From Ilyonectria destructans (taxonomy: Eukaryota; Ascomycota; Sordariomycetes; Hypocreales; Nectriaceae), in assembly GCA_020740775.1 (NCBI GenBank), contig JAHEWK010000002.1, forward strand, positions 2,542,001 to 2,606,000: a DNA stretch of 64,000 nucleotides, written 5' to 3'. The position numbers were made by a program, and so were the translations under genes. Below, one piece after another: positions 23,146 through 34,018 of this stretch. The notes under the pieces were generated by a model that did not search any database, was not told the DNA's origin, and saw only the letters and a program-made list of their open reading frames with translations. The first letter of the stretch is position 1; every line of letters begins with the position of its first letter.

Positions 23146-23515
23146 GACGACGAGCGCGCTGGTGGGCGTTCGAGGCGGTTGATTGGAGATGTTGTGATAT
23201 GTGATGTAGAATGATGCGGAATCGAAGGTCGGAGGAAAGTGATGCTAGCTCAACTGCGAGGTCCGTTGTTCGCGTAAACCATTCCGCATCTACATTGTAG
23301 TCTTTGGCTCCTCCTTATAACCCTTCTGTCGCAGGCCAGCCAGCCAACCCAGGATTCCACTCCCCCCGTGTGTGGGTTGTTCCCATATTCTCCAAAGTCA
23401 CAAAGGATGTCGACTTTTGGCACAAAGATACTATGAAAGCAATTATCGACAATAAAGACCCGCCCCAGGGAAGTGATGGCGGCGGCCCGGTCTTTCAGCC
23501 CTCCGTAGCACGGCC

Positions 23516-23860
23516 AGCTCCGGGGGCAGCCATGAAAGTCTCTAGGGGGCTGTGGAAACATGACTACGGAGTTTAGTTGACTTGTTTAAACTTTCAAGAA
23601 GTGCGCTATCAAAGGGAGGTGATATCTTGATTCGTGATTGAATGTGACCGTCGCTTTCGCCATCGCCCCAACATCTATATTTGTGCAACAAACAACACTC
23701 CCTCACTCCCTCTAGCGCCCGCCAAGTCTTGCACAATGGCATGAATACCTAGTTCTAGCCCACTCCAACCGGCTCTGCTCGTTCGACCCATAGAAATCCT
23801 TGTCGTGGTTCACCAAAGATACAGTCCGTGGCCCGGTACGGTCCTCCTAGCACTTGCTCT
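23516..23860 (-). repeat. Duplicated upstream region of DUF7924 copy A
   Basis: This stretch aligns with 25678-26076 upstream of copy B: shared blocks include GTGGAAACAT, GTGCAACAAACAACRC-like sequence, TCCAACCGG(C/T)TCTGCTCG, ACCCATAGAA and CAGTCCGTGGCCCG, ending CACTTGCTCT. The homology stops at about 23860, exactly where the right 88-bp direct repeat begins, so promoter and gene were duplicated as one unit. Confidence 0.7.
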
Positions 23861-23949
23861 AAAAGAATTGGGAGCAGGCCAGTCGGCGCCATGAGGATAC
23901 CACTTTAAGTCTTAGTATTTTGTTAAGATTTGAGTTAAAGTAATATATT
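23861..23949. repeat. 89-bp direct repeat, right copy flanking the DUF7924 unit
   Basis: Second copy of the repeat at 21773-21860. Compared with the left copy it has C-to-T changes (CTTCAAG to CTTTAAG, TGCCAAG to TGTTAAG). It abuts the upstream end of the duplicated DUF7924 unit. Confidence 0.8.
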
Positions 23950-24271
23950 CAGTATTGCAATCGCGCGCATCGCAGTACCATTTGCATACATAAATAAAAT
24001 AAAAATTCTGAAGGACTAATTCTTAGTATTTATCCCTGACAACAAGATTTATTTATTTACTCATTCCGTCCAATTCAATAAAATAGAAAGCGTTTATTAT
24101 CTCGATGAGGGATCTCAATGTGTTGCGCATGTTAAAGTTACTGAGAGCCGCGCTTGAATTAAGAGTTTATTCGTTCCGATCTGCCTAAATCCAATCCAAA
24201 TTTTCCGCCTCATTCTAACCTTTGGCTGTGTTGCTTTGATCCATCTTAGGGCTTTTGACTGTCGATATGAA

Positions 24272-25486
24272 TCAAACTTCTGCTTCTGCATCGGAGTGGC
24301 TCGAATCGAGTGGCATCTGGTCAATGGCAGAGCATATCCTGTTCAAGTGTTCCGGCATCCATATCTCGTAGAGGTTCTTGATGAAGCGATAAGCCGTCCA
24401 TTTATCTTTTCCATCGGCAAGAGAAAAGTGTCGGATTAAGCGACAGTAATACTGAGTATCCTCCCCATCGATCACTGGATAGTGACCGCAAATCCGCACT
24501 GACCTATTGTCATGAGAGACAGAGAACGCAAGAATCTCCCGGTGGACCTCATTCTCACGCTCCACACAACGAAAGAGCTCAGTAACCGCTCGTACAGCAA
24601 GGGTCATACTATGTGCGTTTTGGCGCTCTGAAATATCCATATTTACAGCTCCACACTTCGTCTCGCACGTAAGAAACGGAAAATACAGGTAGAAGGTGCC
24701 AAGGAAATAAGATAAATGGGTGCTCCTCGTGAAGTCACCAATATATGGCGCTAGCTTCTTCAGTTGGTTGTCGGTAAATGTCTCACGATCGAATCCCACA
24801 GATCAGTCAGGTTGGGGTTGAGAACCAAGTAGGGGGTTTGAGCTATTCCAGCCCTCATTGACGCTCTCGATGAGACATCTGAGCTTCTTGTCATGGAGGG
24901 CAAGTGTTTCTGCTGAAGGAACGATAAGGCGAGAAATATCTTGAACGACCCTAGCCTTATTCTTGCCCCGCAAATTGCGAATAGTACGCTTGTAGATGCT
25001 ATCATTAAAGATGGTGTCCCTGGGAACGTGCTGCTCGCTAGAGAGGAGGCGTTCAACAAGACGTCCGCTGGTATCCGTGATGCCCTGCTCGGAATCTTCC
25101 ATGTGCGTGCCCATGGTCTGAAGAAGCAATTCGTACCCCGCGTCTGCCTCTGGCAGCCTCAGATCACTGGGCGATGCTGACACGCCAGAGCCGGATCGTT
25201 TGTGGGAGATGGTGGACGCGGTTCTCAACCGCGCAAGTAGATAAGCCTGGGGCTGCATGGCGAGATATGTAGTCAGAGATGGGTTCGGCCACGTCCCGTT
25301 CTCGGCCCAATACGCAACAGGGTCAGTGGCGTCGGTAGGATGGGCGGGGGATGTGCGCGGTCGCTTCTGGGGTTTGTTTGGGGCGTCGTCGAGCACGTCT
25401 TCGATTGCCCGTTTCTGGCCGTTGGGTTGAGTAGGTGCTGGGGGAACGGCAGCCGCAGTGGCAAAGTGCGGTCTAGTGCGGCCCAT
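24272..25486 (-). pseudogene. DUF7924-type protein gene, copy B (one in-frame stop)
   Basis: A 404-codon frame on the minus strand starts at ATG 25486 (MGRTRPHFATAAAV), the position matching the start of copy A. It is broken once by TGA at 24802-24800, where copy A reads TAC (Tyr) inside the motif QPQPDYSVGF. Otherwise the family features are intact: the basic segment PQKRPRTSP, QDISRLIVPSAETLALHDKKL, FFLGT-like SYFLGTFYLYFPFLTCETKCG with the ExK pair retained, NAHSMTLAVRAVTELF, REILAFSVSHDNRSVRICGH, and DKWTAYRFIKNLYEIWMPEHL. Upstream of 25486 the frame stays open to 25612 but without support. One nonsense change in a full-length frame suggests recent loss, or a sequencing error. Function of the family is not established. 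Confidence 0.75.
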
Positions 25487-25677
25487 GGCGATGAGCGTGT
25501 TTGTGGACGGAGAGAGGATTGAGGCGCGACCGGCCGGGGATGTGTGATGTTTTGACGTGTAATATGTAATGCAGAGCCGGAGGGCCGCCGCACGGAAGTG
25601 GTGGCGCCCCACTATGACGCCCGTGAGCGGGGCCCTTCCGGGTCTCCACAGCGGTCATTTGTCCCCTTTTTCGCCCG

Positions 25678-26076
25678 GTCAGCTCGGAATGAAAGTCACC
25701 AGGGCGCCGTGGAAACATCACCGCAAAGTGTAGTTGATTCTTTGACTCTTTCGGAGCGTCAAGGAGTGCGTTATTGAGGGGGTGGCATCTTTGTTCGTAG
25801 TTGACTATGGCTTGTGCAATTCCCCCAATCTTTGTGTAACAAACAACGCCGACGCCCCTCCAAACAAACCCAAAACTCCACTTGCACCCTCCCTTGGACG
25901 CCCGCCTGGTCTGGCACAATGACCTGAATACCATGCTCCGGCCTACTCCAGCCTGATTCACCCTGATCCAGCCCCCTCCAACCGGTTCTGCTCGCCCATG
26001 ACCCATAGAAGCCTTTGTAGTGATTCCCCAAAATTGCAGTCCGTGGCCCGACACGCCACTCATAGCACTTGCTCTG
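25678..26076 (-). repeat. Duplicated upstream region of DUF7924 copy B
   Basis: Paralogous to 23516-23860 (see that entry). The open frames across it on the minus strand are not supported as genes because the two copies differ by indels that do not keep frame. Confidence 0.65.
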
Positions 26077-26564
26077 AAGGTGTATCCACTCGAGATCGAT
26101 CAATCGTGTAAAATTCCTGTCGTCGCGCAAACCGTTTCTTTGATAAAAGTCGGTGAGTTGGAGGGGGGAGCAGCTTCCCGTCGATTCGATAAATTTCACG
26201 GTTGCGTGGTTGCTCGGAGGAGTGTCATGTTGCTTGCTGTCGGGCGTCATCCTGGTTCTACCCACCGTGGCGGTAATGAAGTGGGCAGTTGTTGTGGAAC
26301 GGAAGGGAATCGGAGGTAGTTGTCGTGGAACGTAAGCGTATAAGTGGTGGTTTTCGAGCACCGTAGGCGTGGAACAGAGGCGTTTCCGAGGCAAAGCAAT
26401 CCATACTCTAATCCGCTTGAGGTGGTTGAGTCATGGGTGACCTTCCGCCATTCTGGGAATCAACATGGAGGTCCTTGGAGCCGGAGCGTCCGTGTAACTA
26501 TGTCGTCGAGCCAGGTTGAATCGGAAGGAGCTGATACGAGTTCGCGGAAGAAGAGCCTGCGAGG

Positions 26565-26606
26565 AATGCCTACCGTGCAATGCCTACCGTGTAATGCCTA
26601 CCGTAT
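26565..26606. repeat. 14-bp tandem repeat, three copies
   Basis: AATGCCTACCGTGC, AATGCCTACCGTGT and AATGCCTACCGTAT follow each other without gaps. Confidence 0.85.
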
Positions 26607-27270
26607 CCTGAGGAGGTCGTGCCCGTCGTCTGGGGTGGTTTGTTGAGCGTAGGTCATGGAGACCAGTTCGCCGGTCCCAGGACCAATGTATCCAGGAAAT
26701 ATGTAGGCGGTGCTAACAGCCGATCCGGACGTACTTACTGTGGGTGTAGTTCGGGAGGCGATTTTAACGAAGAAGCAATCCATCTAGCCAGAGGGTGCCT
26801 TGGATGCCGGCGAAGCATGGTCTCTCGTCGACGTGGGTGAAATAGATCAAAAACCAACACTGTTGGGATCAGCGCAACACAAAACGAACCTGACATACTA
26901 GAGAGCGTGAAATTGACCGCTAGCTACGAAAGCAAATACGTAAAGGAATAGAGTCTTCTTGGTGCAGTGCTCGTCTATGTATGAAGCCCCTTCGCGGTCG
27001 GCTTCTCGTCAATCCAGCCGGGATATCGGCGTTCCGGGAACTCGTGAGGCCTTGGGCACGGGAAATCCGGGGTTCCGGTCAAGTCGTCGGGAGTAAATGC
27101 GATTCGAGCGCGGAGACGAAGGTCGGTTTGGATCCATGGTTCGAGATGAAGGACGTCGTCGGCATCATCGCGTCGTAGGTCAAAATGGTGGTCTAGCCAA
27201 GGCGTAATGAACTGGTCCCGACCCAGAGCTGATGACTTGAGCTCCGAGTATCGACTAGATGCCGTGTGGG
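26598..27270 (-). pseudogene. Broken coding-like region, unrecognised
   Basis: The minus strand is open from about 27270 to the TAG at 26977-26975 with protein-like composition: FITPWLDHHFDLRRDDADDV, then LEPWIQTDLRLRARIAFTPD, and PCPRPHEFPERRYPGWIDEK. There is no start codon; a TAA lies just upstream. Further down, HVDERPCFAGIQGTLWLDG (near 26820-26765) and then, in another frame, FFVKIASRTTPTVSTSG down to 26598 also look coding. The pieces probably belong to one decayed gene whose family I do not recognise. Confidence 0.35.
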
Positions 27271-27779
27271 AAGAAAGAAATTACCATTTATTTCACCAAG
27301 ATGTTGCTGAGCATGGCATCATGGGAGGTGAAAGCCGGAAGACAGAGGGGGGATTGGGGTTGGGCCGCAGCGACTGCATCGACGTCTGTCTTGTCTAATT
27401 TTCAACCAGGATGACCACCATCCTTCTTCGTAAGTGTTGTATGGGCTGCCTCGGGCTCCGACACCGTAACAGTCAACGGGCAGATTGTCCATCTCCGGGC
27501 GTCACATCTGACCACACGTGTCCCATTGGTGAAATGTCTCTCGGCCTCGTACGACCATCTACGAAACCGTTGGTGATTACGACGCCTTTGTTCGACGCAA
27601 CAGGGCGAAATGTGCGAGGTTGGGCCGCATTCCCAGGGCTTGGGTGTGGTGATGTTGGGCGTGCATGTGAGGCCATTCTACAATGTGCTGCCAATCCCAA
27701 GATCTGGGCAGAGGGGTCGGCAGCCTTGACTGGGGAAAGCAAAGTGAGGCATCACTCACGTCTCTCGTAAGGCATCAGT

Positions 27780-29640
27780 TTGGAGCCCAACAACCCTCGA
27801 ACAACTCGGCTGTGAGGTCTCACGGAGGGGATCCTCAGGGCCGAAGCATGGGCCTCTCGGGGATCCTTCATGCCGAGTCAATCATCCATCGGCACACTCA
27901 ACTTTGAGGCCCGCAATGCCGAAGACTTGCATGTCTCTCGGATGGTCTTGGCTTCCGAGAGAAGCAAAGGCAAACAAGTCAGCAGTGAGGCCGACCGCCG
28001 ATGGAATCCGCGAGACCAAACGCCATGCATGCATGTTTGTCGGCTGGGCTGGGCTCGACTCCCAGCAAATTAGGTATAGACGAACTGGCAGATTGCTCGG
28101 ATGGTCTTGATTTCCGAGACAAGAAAATAAGCAAACAAGTCAGCTGTGAGGCCTACCGCCGATGGAATCCGCGAGGCCAAAACGCCATACATGCAGGGTT
28201 GTCAGCTGGGCGCAACTCGGGCTCAACTCCCAGCAAACCAGCCGGGGCCAAACTTGCACATTGCCCGGATGCCTTCAAACCCGGTCGGCGCTCAACTTTG
28301 AGGTCGGGTATTGACAGGATTCGAATGGCTGGCTGTGTTCCCCGAGAAGCAATCATGCATGCCGGATGGCCTCAACTCGGAGTGAATCAGCCACTGATCA
28401 ACTTACACGTCTCTCGGGGGCCTCAACTCGGCGGCTTTCGTCGCCGACATGCATGCATGTCTTTCACACGGCATCACAATCAACGTGCCGTCCGCCACCT
28501 ACTCTTTGAGGCTTTCCATGAGCAAAACCCGTGACCAACGAATCGTGCATGTCTCTCGGGTGTCCTCAGCTCCGACATAGTGGACGGGACGTGGATGCTT
28601 GCTATTCGACCAACGGGGCTTGGCAGCTTACTTTGAGGGAATCCAGGGGGCCGGTCGAATTTCCCTCCGATGGGAGCGGGGAGGCGGAAGCTCTCCCCAT
28701 CGAGGAAGCCGGTTCTGCAGCCGGATCCCGAAAAGTGCACCTTGATGCATACCGTTCAGGAAACCCGTACGGCCGGACGGATGTCCTGCGAAGAGGAATT
28801 AAGGATTTCCCAATTCAGCTATCCGAGTTATATGAATGGAACGCAGCCGATTGAGGACCTTAGCATTGAGGCCTCCCTAATACAACCCCGCGGAGACGGC
28901 TGAATATCCTAATGGCTGGAGGAATCGCCATGTTGCATGCATATGTCCTCGCTCGATTCCGTCAGTCCGGTGGGCTCGGCTTTCGGCCCCGCCAAGGATG
29001 GACCCTGCGGGACGGGCCGAACTTTGGCAGTTAGGTAGCGTCAACTCAATCAACTCGGACGAATTTGAGGCCTGCCATCAATGAATCCGCGGAGTTGGCT
29101 GGATTACCCGCAATTAGGACGTGACTATTGGCTATGATAAACTTGATTACTTCAAGGAGGGTTGCCATCAACCAACTGCACGTTGAGGCCTACCATTGAT
29201 GCAACCCGCGGAACTGGGCAAGTCTTACCCGGAAGTAACGTCATCTAACTGTGTCTCGACATCTGTTGATGCTCGCGGGGTCGGGTCCTTTTCCGGCAGA
29301 TAGGATACTTGCACAATTGCTCTCAACCAACGATATTTGAGGCCTGCCGTCGATGCAAGCCGGGGAACCGGACAGGTCTCGTCCGGAAGTAACGTCATGT
29401 AACTATGTCACAACTACTATCAATACTCGTGGAGTCGGGTCCTTCTCCGGCAGATAGGTAGTTGCAGAATGGCCTCTCAGCCAACGATATTTTGGGGCTG
29501 CCATTGATGAAACTCGCGGAGCCGGCAAGTGTTCCGCAGCTGGGATGTGACGACTCCGCATCAACTCATGAACATGAGGCTTGCGATTGCCGGGCCTATC
29601 TTTGAGGCCTGCTATCGATGGTGCATCGTACCCCGCTCCA
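27780..29640. repeat. Degenerate tandem-repeat array I (about 110-170 bp units)
   Basis: Recurring blocks include CTCGGATGGTCTTG at 27938 and 28097 (159 bp apart), with matching flanks GCAAACAAGTCAGC, GATGGAATCCGCGAG and ACTCCCAGCAAA in both units. A second block, TTGAGGCCTGCC or close variants followed by ATCGATG and CCGCGGA, recurs near 28146, 28868, 29063, 29184, 29338, 29486 and 29602. GTCGGGTCCTT and CCGGCAGATAGG recur near 29281 and 29436. Units have drifted by many point changes and indels. Frames through it carry no conserved protein, so it looks non-coding. Confidence 0.7.
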
Positions 29641-30107
29641 TCTACCAGAGACGGGAAGTAGGAATTTCCTCATTTGAACATGCCGCAGTTGGGACGAGCT
29701 TGATCTGACGACTCTGCGGCTTGATCACAACCCCGCTTATCAGACACGCTGTCAGACATGCTGACAGTTTCATCCGCCCGTGTCCATTCCGCTGACGTGG
29801 CCAGCCACTTGCTGTCACATCAGGCCATATGACTGTCTGGCTCGTTGCTGGTTGGTTCCGTTCGCAAGCCAAAGTCTTGGAATTGATCCCGTGTTGACAA
29901 ACAATGCGCGGTCGGACAGCGGTCCCGCTCAGCCAGCCTCATTGCCGTCAAAGGGCAGGTTACCGCGTACTGCTCACTGCCAAGCTTGATGCTCGTTGGG
30001 TAGACATGTTGAAAATGTCTCGAACTTTTTGGCCGGTCATGACATTCTTTTGCTTATGCAGTCCTCGAGTGTGGTGGAGTGTAACTGGACTCTCTCGTTG
30101 GATAGGT

Positions 30108-30800
30108 TCTGAAGAAAGTCTTGAATTCTGGTGCCGGTCGCACTATGTTCTGACTGCATATGCAGACCCATGCTATCTTGGTTCTGATTCGACAGCTGTA
30201 AAAAGACGCTAAATGCCCCATTTAAAAAGTTCAACTTTTTTGAACCGACAGGCTGGGAACGAGTGACACAGTGTGAAGTTATTCGCACGGCTTTTTGCAC
30301 TGTATTCATCGCAACTTTTTCGGCAAAGAGGTGTCCCGTCAGTTAGACGAAGAACTTGAGAGAGACATCAGTGTTCGCTCAAAGTAAGTGGTGGTAGAAG
30401 TCCCATCGACTCCCAATGCTACGAACATCTACATCAGACCATGCTGGACTGGGACATCACTCACAATTGCGGTTGTGTGGGCCAGGTACGGGCCTCTATT
30501 GGACGATGTCAGCCAGATGCAGCCACATGGGTTACCTTGATGCTGATTCGACAACGGTGAAACAAGCAATATGCCCCACAGAAAAAGTTCACAGAATTTC
30601 AACCGAGTGGTGATTGAAAACTACTGTGTGTATTCTAGAGTGGCACTGTATTTTACACTGTACTCAGACACTATGTATGGGTCAGCTTAACGCTGATTCG
30701 ACAGCAGCACAAAAGCAATATGTCCCACAAAAAAAGTTCAGGGAATTTTGACCGGACCAAGCCTGTGCGTATTAAAACGCGCACTGTAATTTTGCACTGT
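30108..30800. repeat. Degenerate tandem-repeat family II
   Basis: CTGATTCGACA occurs at 30184, 30543 and 30693, each followed by a short A-rich stretch, then ATGYCCCA, then AAAAAGTTCA, then a GCACTGTA-rich segment. Upstream of the first two copies, GCAGACCCATG and GCAGCCACATGGG match as well. Unit spacing is uneven (about 360 and 150 bp). Confidence 0.65.
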
Positions 30801-32567
30801 GAGTATCGCCTAAAATTGGAAGTCACTCAGTCCATTTTGACATCTGATTGGATGCCTTCTCTGGGAAAGTCTTGATGCCTCGCCGGCTTCATGATACCGT
30901 TATCTCTGTCCTGCATTCACCACCCACGCCACGTTTCACTCGTCTTACGGTCATCTCGATATTGGTCCCGTGCACTCAATGAAGTCCTCATGCTGTAAAA
31001 TTGGTGATGAGCCCGGGGAAATTGGACGTCACGCGAATGCCGTCAATTTGGTAGCTAGGTAACAGAAGACATCGTGCTCGACGACTTGGGCCTCCGGATC
31101 CAAGTCCTTGACCCATCCAAGGCGTCTTGAAATTCATGACCGCAAAACATGTCGAAGCCCATCTCCTGCCCAACAGCCAATCGGAAGAGCAAGACCTGCA
31201 GCTCCTTGAGCCACGTCGTTACCCCGCTCAGAATGTCCAAACTCAGCCGGCCGCATCAAAGAAGCTCTCAGCTTCGAGCCCAAGTAACGGAATGTATCAC
31301 GCAGTGTTACAGAGTCTCGCCTGACAGACTGGTGGCTTGAAGGATCAAACTTGGCAAAACATTTCTTCACCTATTTCTTGACTTTTTTTTGCGTGCATAT
31401 GTCGCCGTATGTCGGCAGATAATTCTTCGGCTGGACCCTGTTCACTTCCTTCCAATCATGAAACGCCAACAGGTGATATCACAAACTCGCATCAGCAGTG
31501 TCTTGAAATCTGTCACTCGGGTCTATCAACTAACCTGTCCCGCCAATCACGAAGCTCAGCTCAGAGCCTGAACCGTGGCGAGTTCCCGTCTGTCAACCTC
31601 GAGCCCAAGTCACTTCTGGTATTCTCAGACAGGTGTTCTCGGCTGGGCTCACTTGCACTTCACCTGCATTCCTACTGGACATGATTCAGGCAATCCCAAG
31701 CCCAACCCATAGCTGACGTTTCACAAGGGTGGTTACTCGTACGATTGTCTCTCCGAGCCGTTCCCCCTCAAAGCCACATCTCGTATTCATTTCTCGGCTG
31801 GTTCAGTCTCTTCCACCCGCACTACTCTTGGTCAAAGATCAACATTGAGCCGAAACCACCCCTAGTTGTCTCCCCGAGCTATCACTTCCCCAAGCCACTT
31901 CTCTCTCTCGCCCACTTTCACAAACTTGTCTTCCTACTGGCCAATGTACTCTCAGCGCTCAGCCAAGACCGTGTCTTCCGGCCGCAGGAGCCCCACTTAT
32001 TACTCACTCAGCCCGCCTCCAGCCTCCGGGTTGTCACAACTTCCGAGTCAACCTCCAACTGTCCCAATCAACCTCTTTTAATGTGGTCAATTCAAAGACA
32101 AGTCTTAAAGATAGTGCAATCCGAAAATTTTCTGCACTTGCTTTTTTCCGAAGATTTTCGGACTCATCTGAAACGTATATAAACTTGCAATTCCCGCGAA
32201 TCGTGACTCTGAGTGGGCGGCTAGGAAACTGGACTCTGAGTTGTCCACTTCTCAAGCCACATCCTCCAATCAGTGTAGATAGTACAATGTAGACCTCAAA
32301 ACGTGAATCCTATCACCTGCATCGATAAGCGTGCGCTGTTCCGCGGACATGTTGAAGCTCAGCTCCACAATTCACTGGGCCAATGGCATATTCTGGCTGT
32401 ACTATAACGCCTTGTCTCGGAACTGGGCTTTGGCTTGTTCAGCTCTCTGCGCCACGGCTGTCGGGTTCCCATAGATCCGTTGAGCTGTCATAAAGTTAGT
32501 CACAATGTTTGCCAATCTGTAACTTCCCACGGATGTCGGCACTTGCAACTCAACGCCAAGCCCGAGC

Positions 32568-33600
32568 CTCGTTCCCGATGGTCTTATCAAATCACCGAAA
32601 CTGAACACCGAGTTCCGCCAGTTTGTAATTTCCAGTGCCTGAATGCCGGCAGTTACAGTTGCGGCCCAACTCCAGTGCCGAGCCTCGTTTTTTTTTTCGG
32701 ATAGTCCCATTGAGTTACTTAATTGGACACTAAGTCTTACTAAATCGTACTTTCCCACTTATGCCGGCAGCTGCAACCCAATGCCAAGCCCGAGCCTTGT
32801 CTTGGATCTTGGCAGATAGTCTCCTCGGGTTTCTGGAACTGGACAGCGAGTTGTGTCAGAGTTGCGTCAATTTACAATGTCTTGGAAATGCCGGCAGTTG
32901 CAGCTTAACGCAAACCCGAGCCTCGTTTTTCGGATCCTGGTAGATAGCATGTCGAATTATTGGAATTGGACACCGAGTTGTGTAAGAAATGTGTAATAGT
33001 TGCGTACGAATTGCGTACGAGTTGTGCAAGAGTTGCACAGGAGTTACGTCAATGAACAATGTCTCAAGTCTCAGATATGCCGGCAGTTGTAGTTGTCGCA
33101 AACCCGAGCCTCGTTTTTTTGGATCCTAGTCGATAGTCTCTCATATTATTGGAACTGAACACAGAGTTGCGTAAGAACTGCGTAAAATTTGCGTATGAAT
33201 TGCGCAAGAGTTGCGCAAGAGTTACGTCAATTGACAATGTCTCAGTCTTAGATATGTCGGTAGTTGTGGTTTTCTCAAACCCGAGCCTCGTTTTCTAGAT
33301 CCTGGTCAATAGTCCCCTCGCATTATTGGAACTGGACACCGAGTTGTGTCAGATTTGCGTACGGTTTGCGTACAAGTTGCGTAAGAGTTGCGTCAATGGA
33401 ACAATATCTCAGTCTCAGAAATGCCGGCAGTTGTAGTTTTCGCAAAGCCGAGCCTCGTTTTCGGATCTTGGCGGATAGCCTCCTCGAATTACTTAGTTTG
33501 GACGCCGAGCTTGACAAACTGGCACTTTCCCGCGCATGCGGGGATGTGACAACTCAACTCTAAGCCCGAGCCCGAGCCTCGTTTCCCATGTCTGCCCAGC
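32568..33600. repeat. Tandem-repeat array III (106-188 bp units, eight copies)
   Basis: The block CCGAGCCTCGTT (one CCGAGCCTTGTC) recurs at about 32572, 32678, 32790, 32916, 33104, 33281, 33448 and 33572. Most units read ATGCCGGCAGTTG, then AACCCGAGCCTCGTTTT, then GGATCYTGG and GATAG, then TTGGAACTGGACACCGAG, then a variable run of GCGTAAGAGTTGCG-like words, then CAATGTCTCAG. Unit length differs because the short inner words (GTTGCGTAC, GTTGCGCAAGA) are themselves amplified, so it is a nested minisatellite. Confidence 0.85.
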
Positions 33601-33845
33601 AGATAATGCATTGTAACTCGCATCCAGGTTCCGAGTCATAAGCAAACATCATTGACGTGTCAGTCAGCCGTAAGCTGGCTTGAGGGAGTTTGCTTTTGCT
33701 GTTCACGGCATTTCCCAATTAGCATTGGGTCAACCATGTGGCTTAGGAAAAGAAACATAGGCCCGAGAACTCAAGACTCTGCAGAGAGACATTCACGGTA
33801 TCGTCAAATGAGAGGTCAAGATAGGCCGTGTGATTGGAAGCTGCA

Positions 33846-34018
33846 TATGCAGTCATACTATGCAGTCATACTATCGTACGACCGGCACGGGAATTCAAGA
33901 CTTTGCTCAGATAACAAACAAGCAAGCAAATGGCATTGTGAGGATATCGTACGACCGACACGGGAACCCAAGACATTGCTCACGTAACAAACAAGCAAGC
34001 AAGTGCACATTACGATAG
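33846..34018. repeat. 73-bp direct duplication with inverted similarity to family II
   Basis: ATCGTACGACCGGCACGGGAA at 33873 recurs as a close variant at 33946, 73 bp later; both continue with CAAGACWTTGCTCA and AACAAACAAGCAAGCAA. Just before, ATGCAGTCATACT is repeated twice (13-bp unit). The reverse complement of 33830-33905 matches 30108-30165 on the plus strand (AAAGTCTTGAATTC, GTGCCGGTCG, ACTGCATATGCAG), so this block is an inverted member of family II. Confidence 0.7.

Noticed and set aside
27411..27770. 119-codon plus-strand frame
   Set aside because: No recognisable motif; it lies at the edge of the repeat desert and the opposite strand also has open frames.
32568..33600. CRISPR array
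   Set aside because: Repeats are long, imperfect and without uniform spacers, and the genome is fungal; it is a minisatellite.
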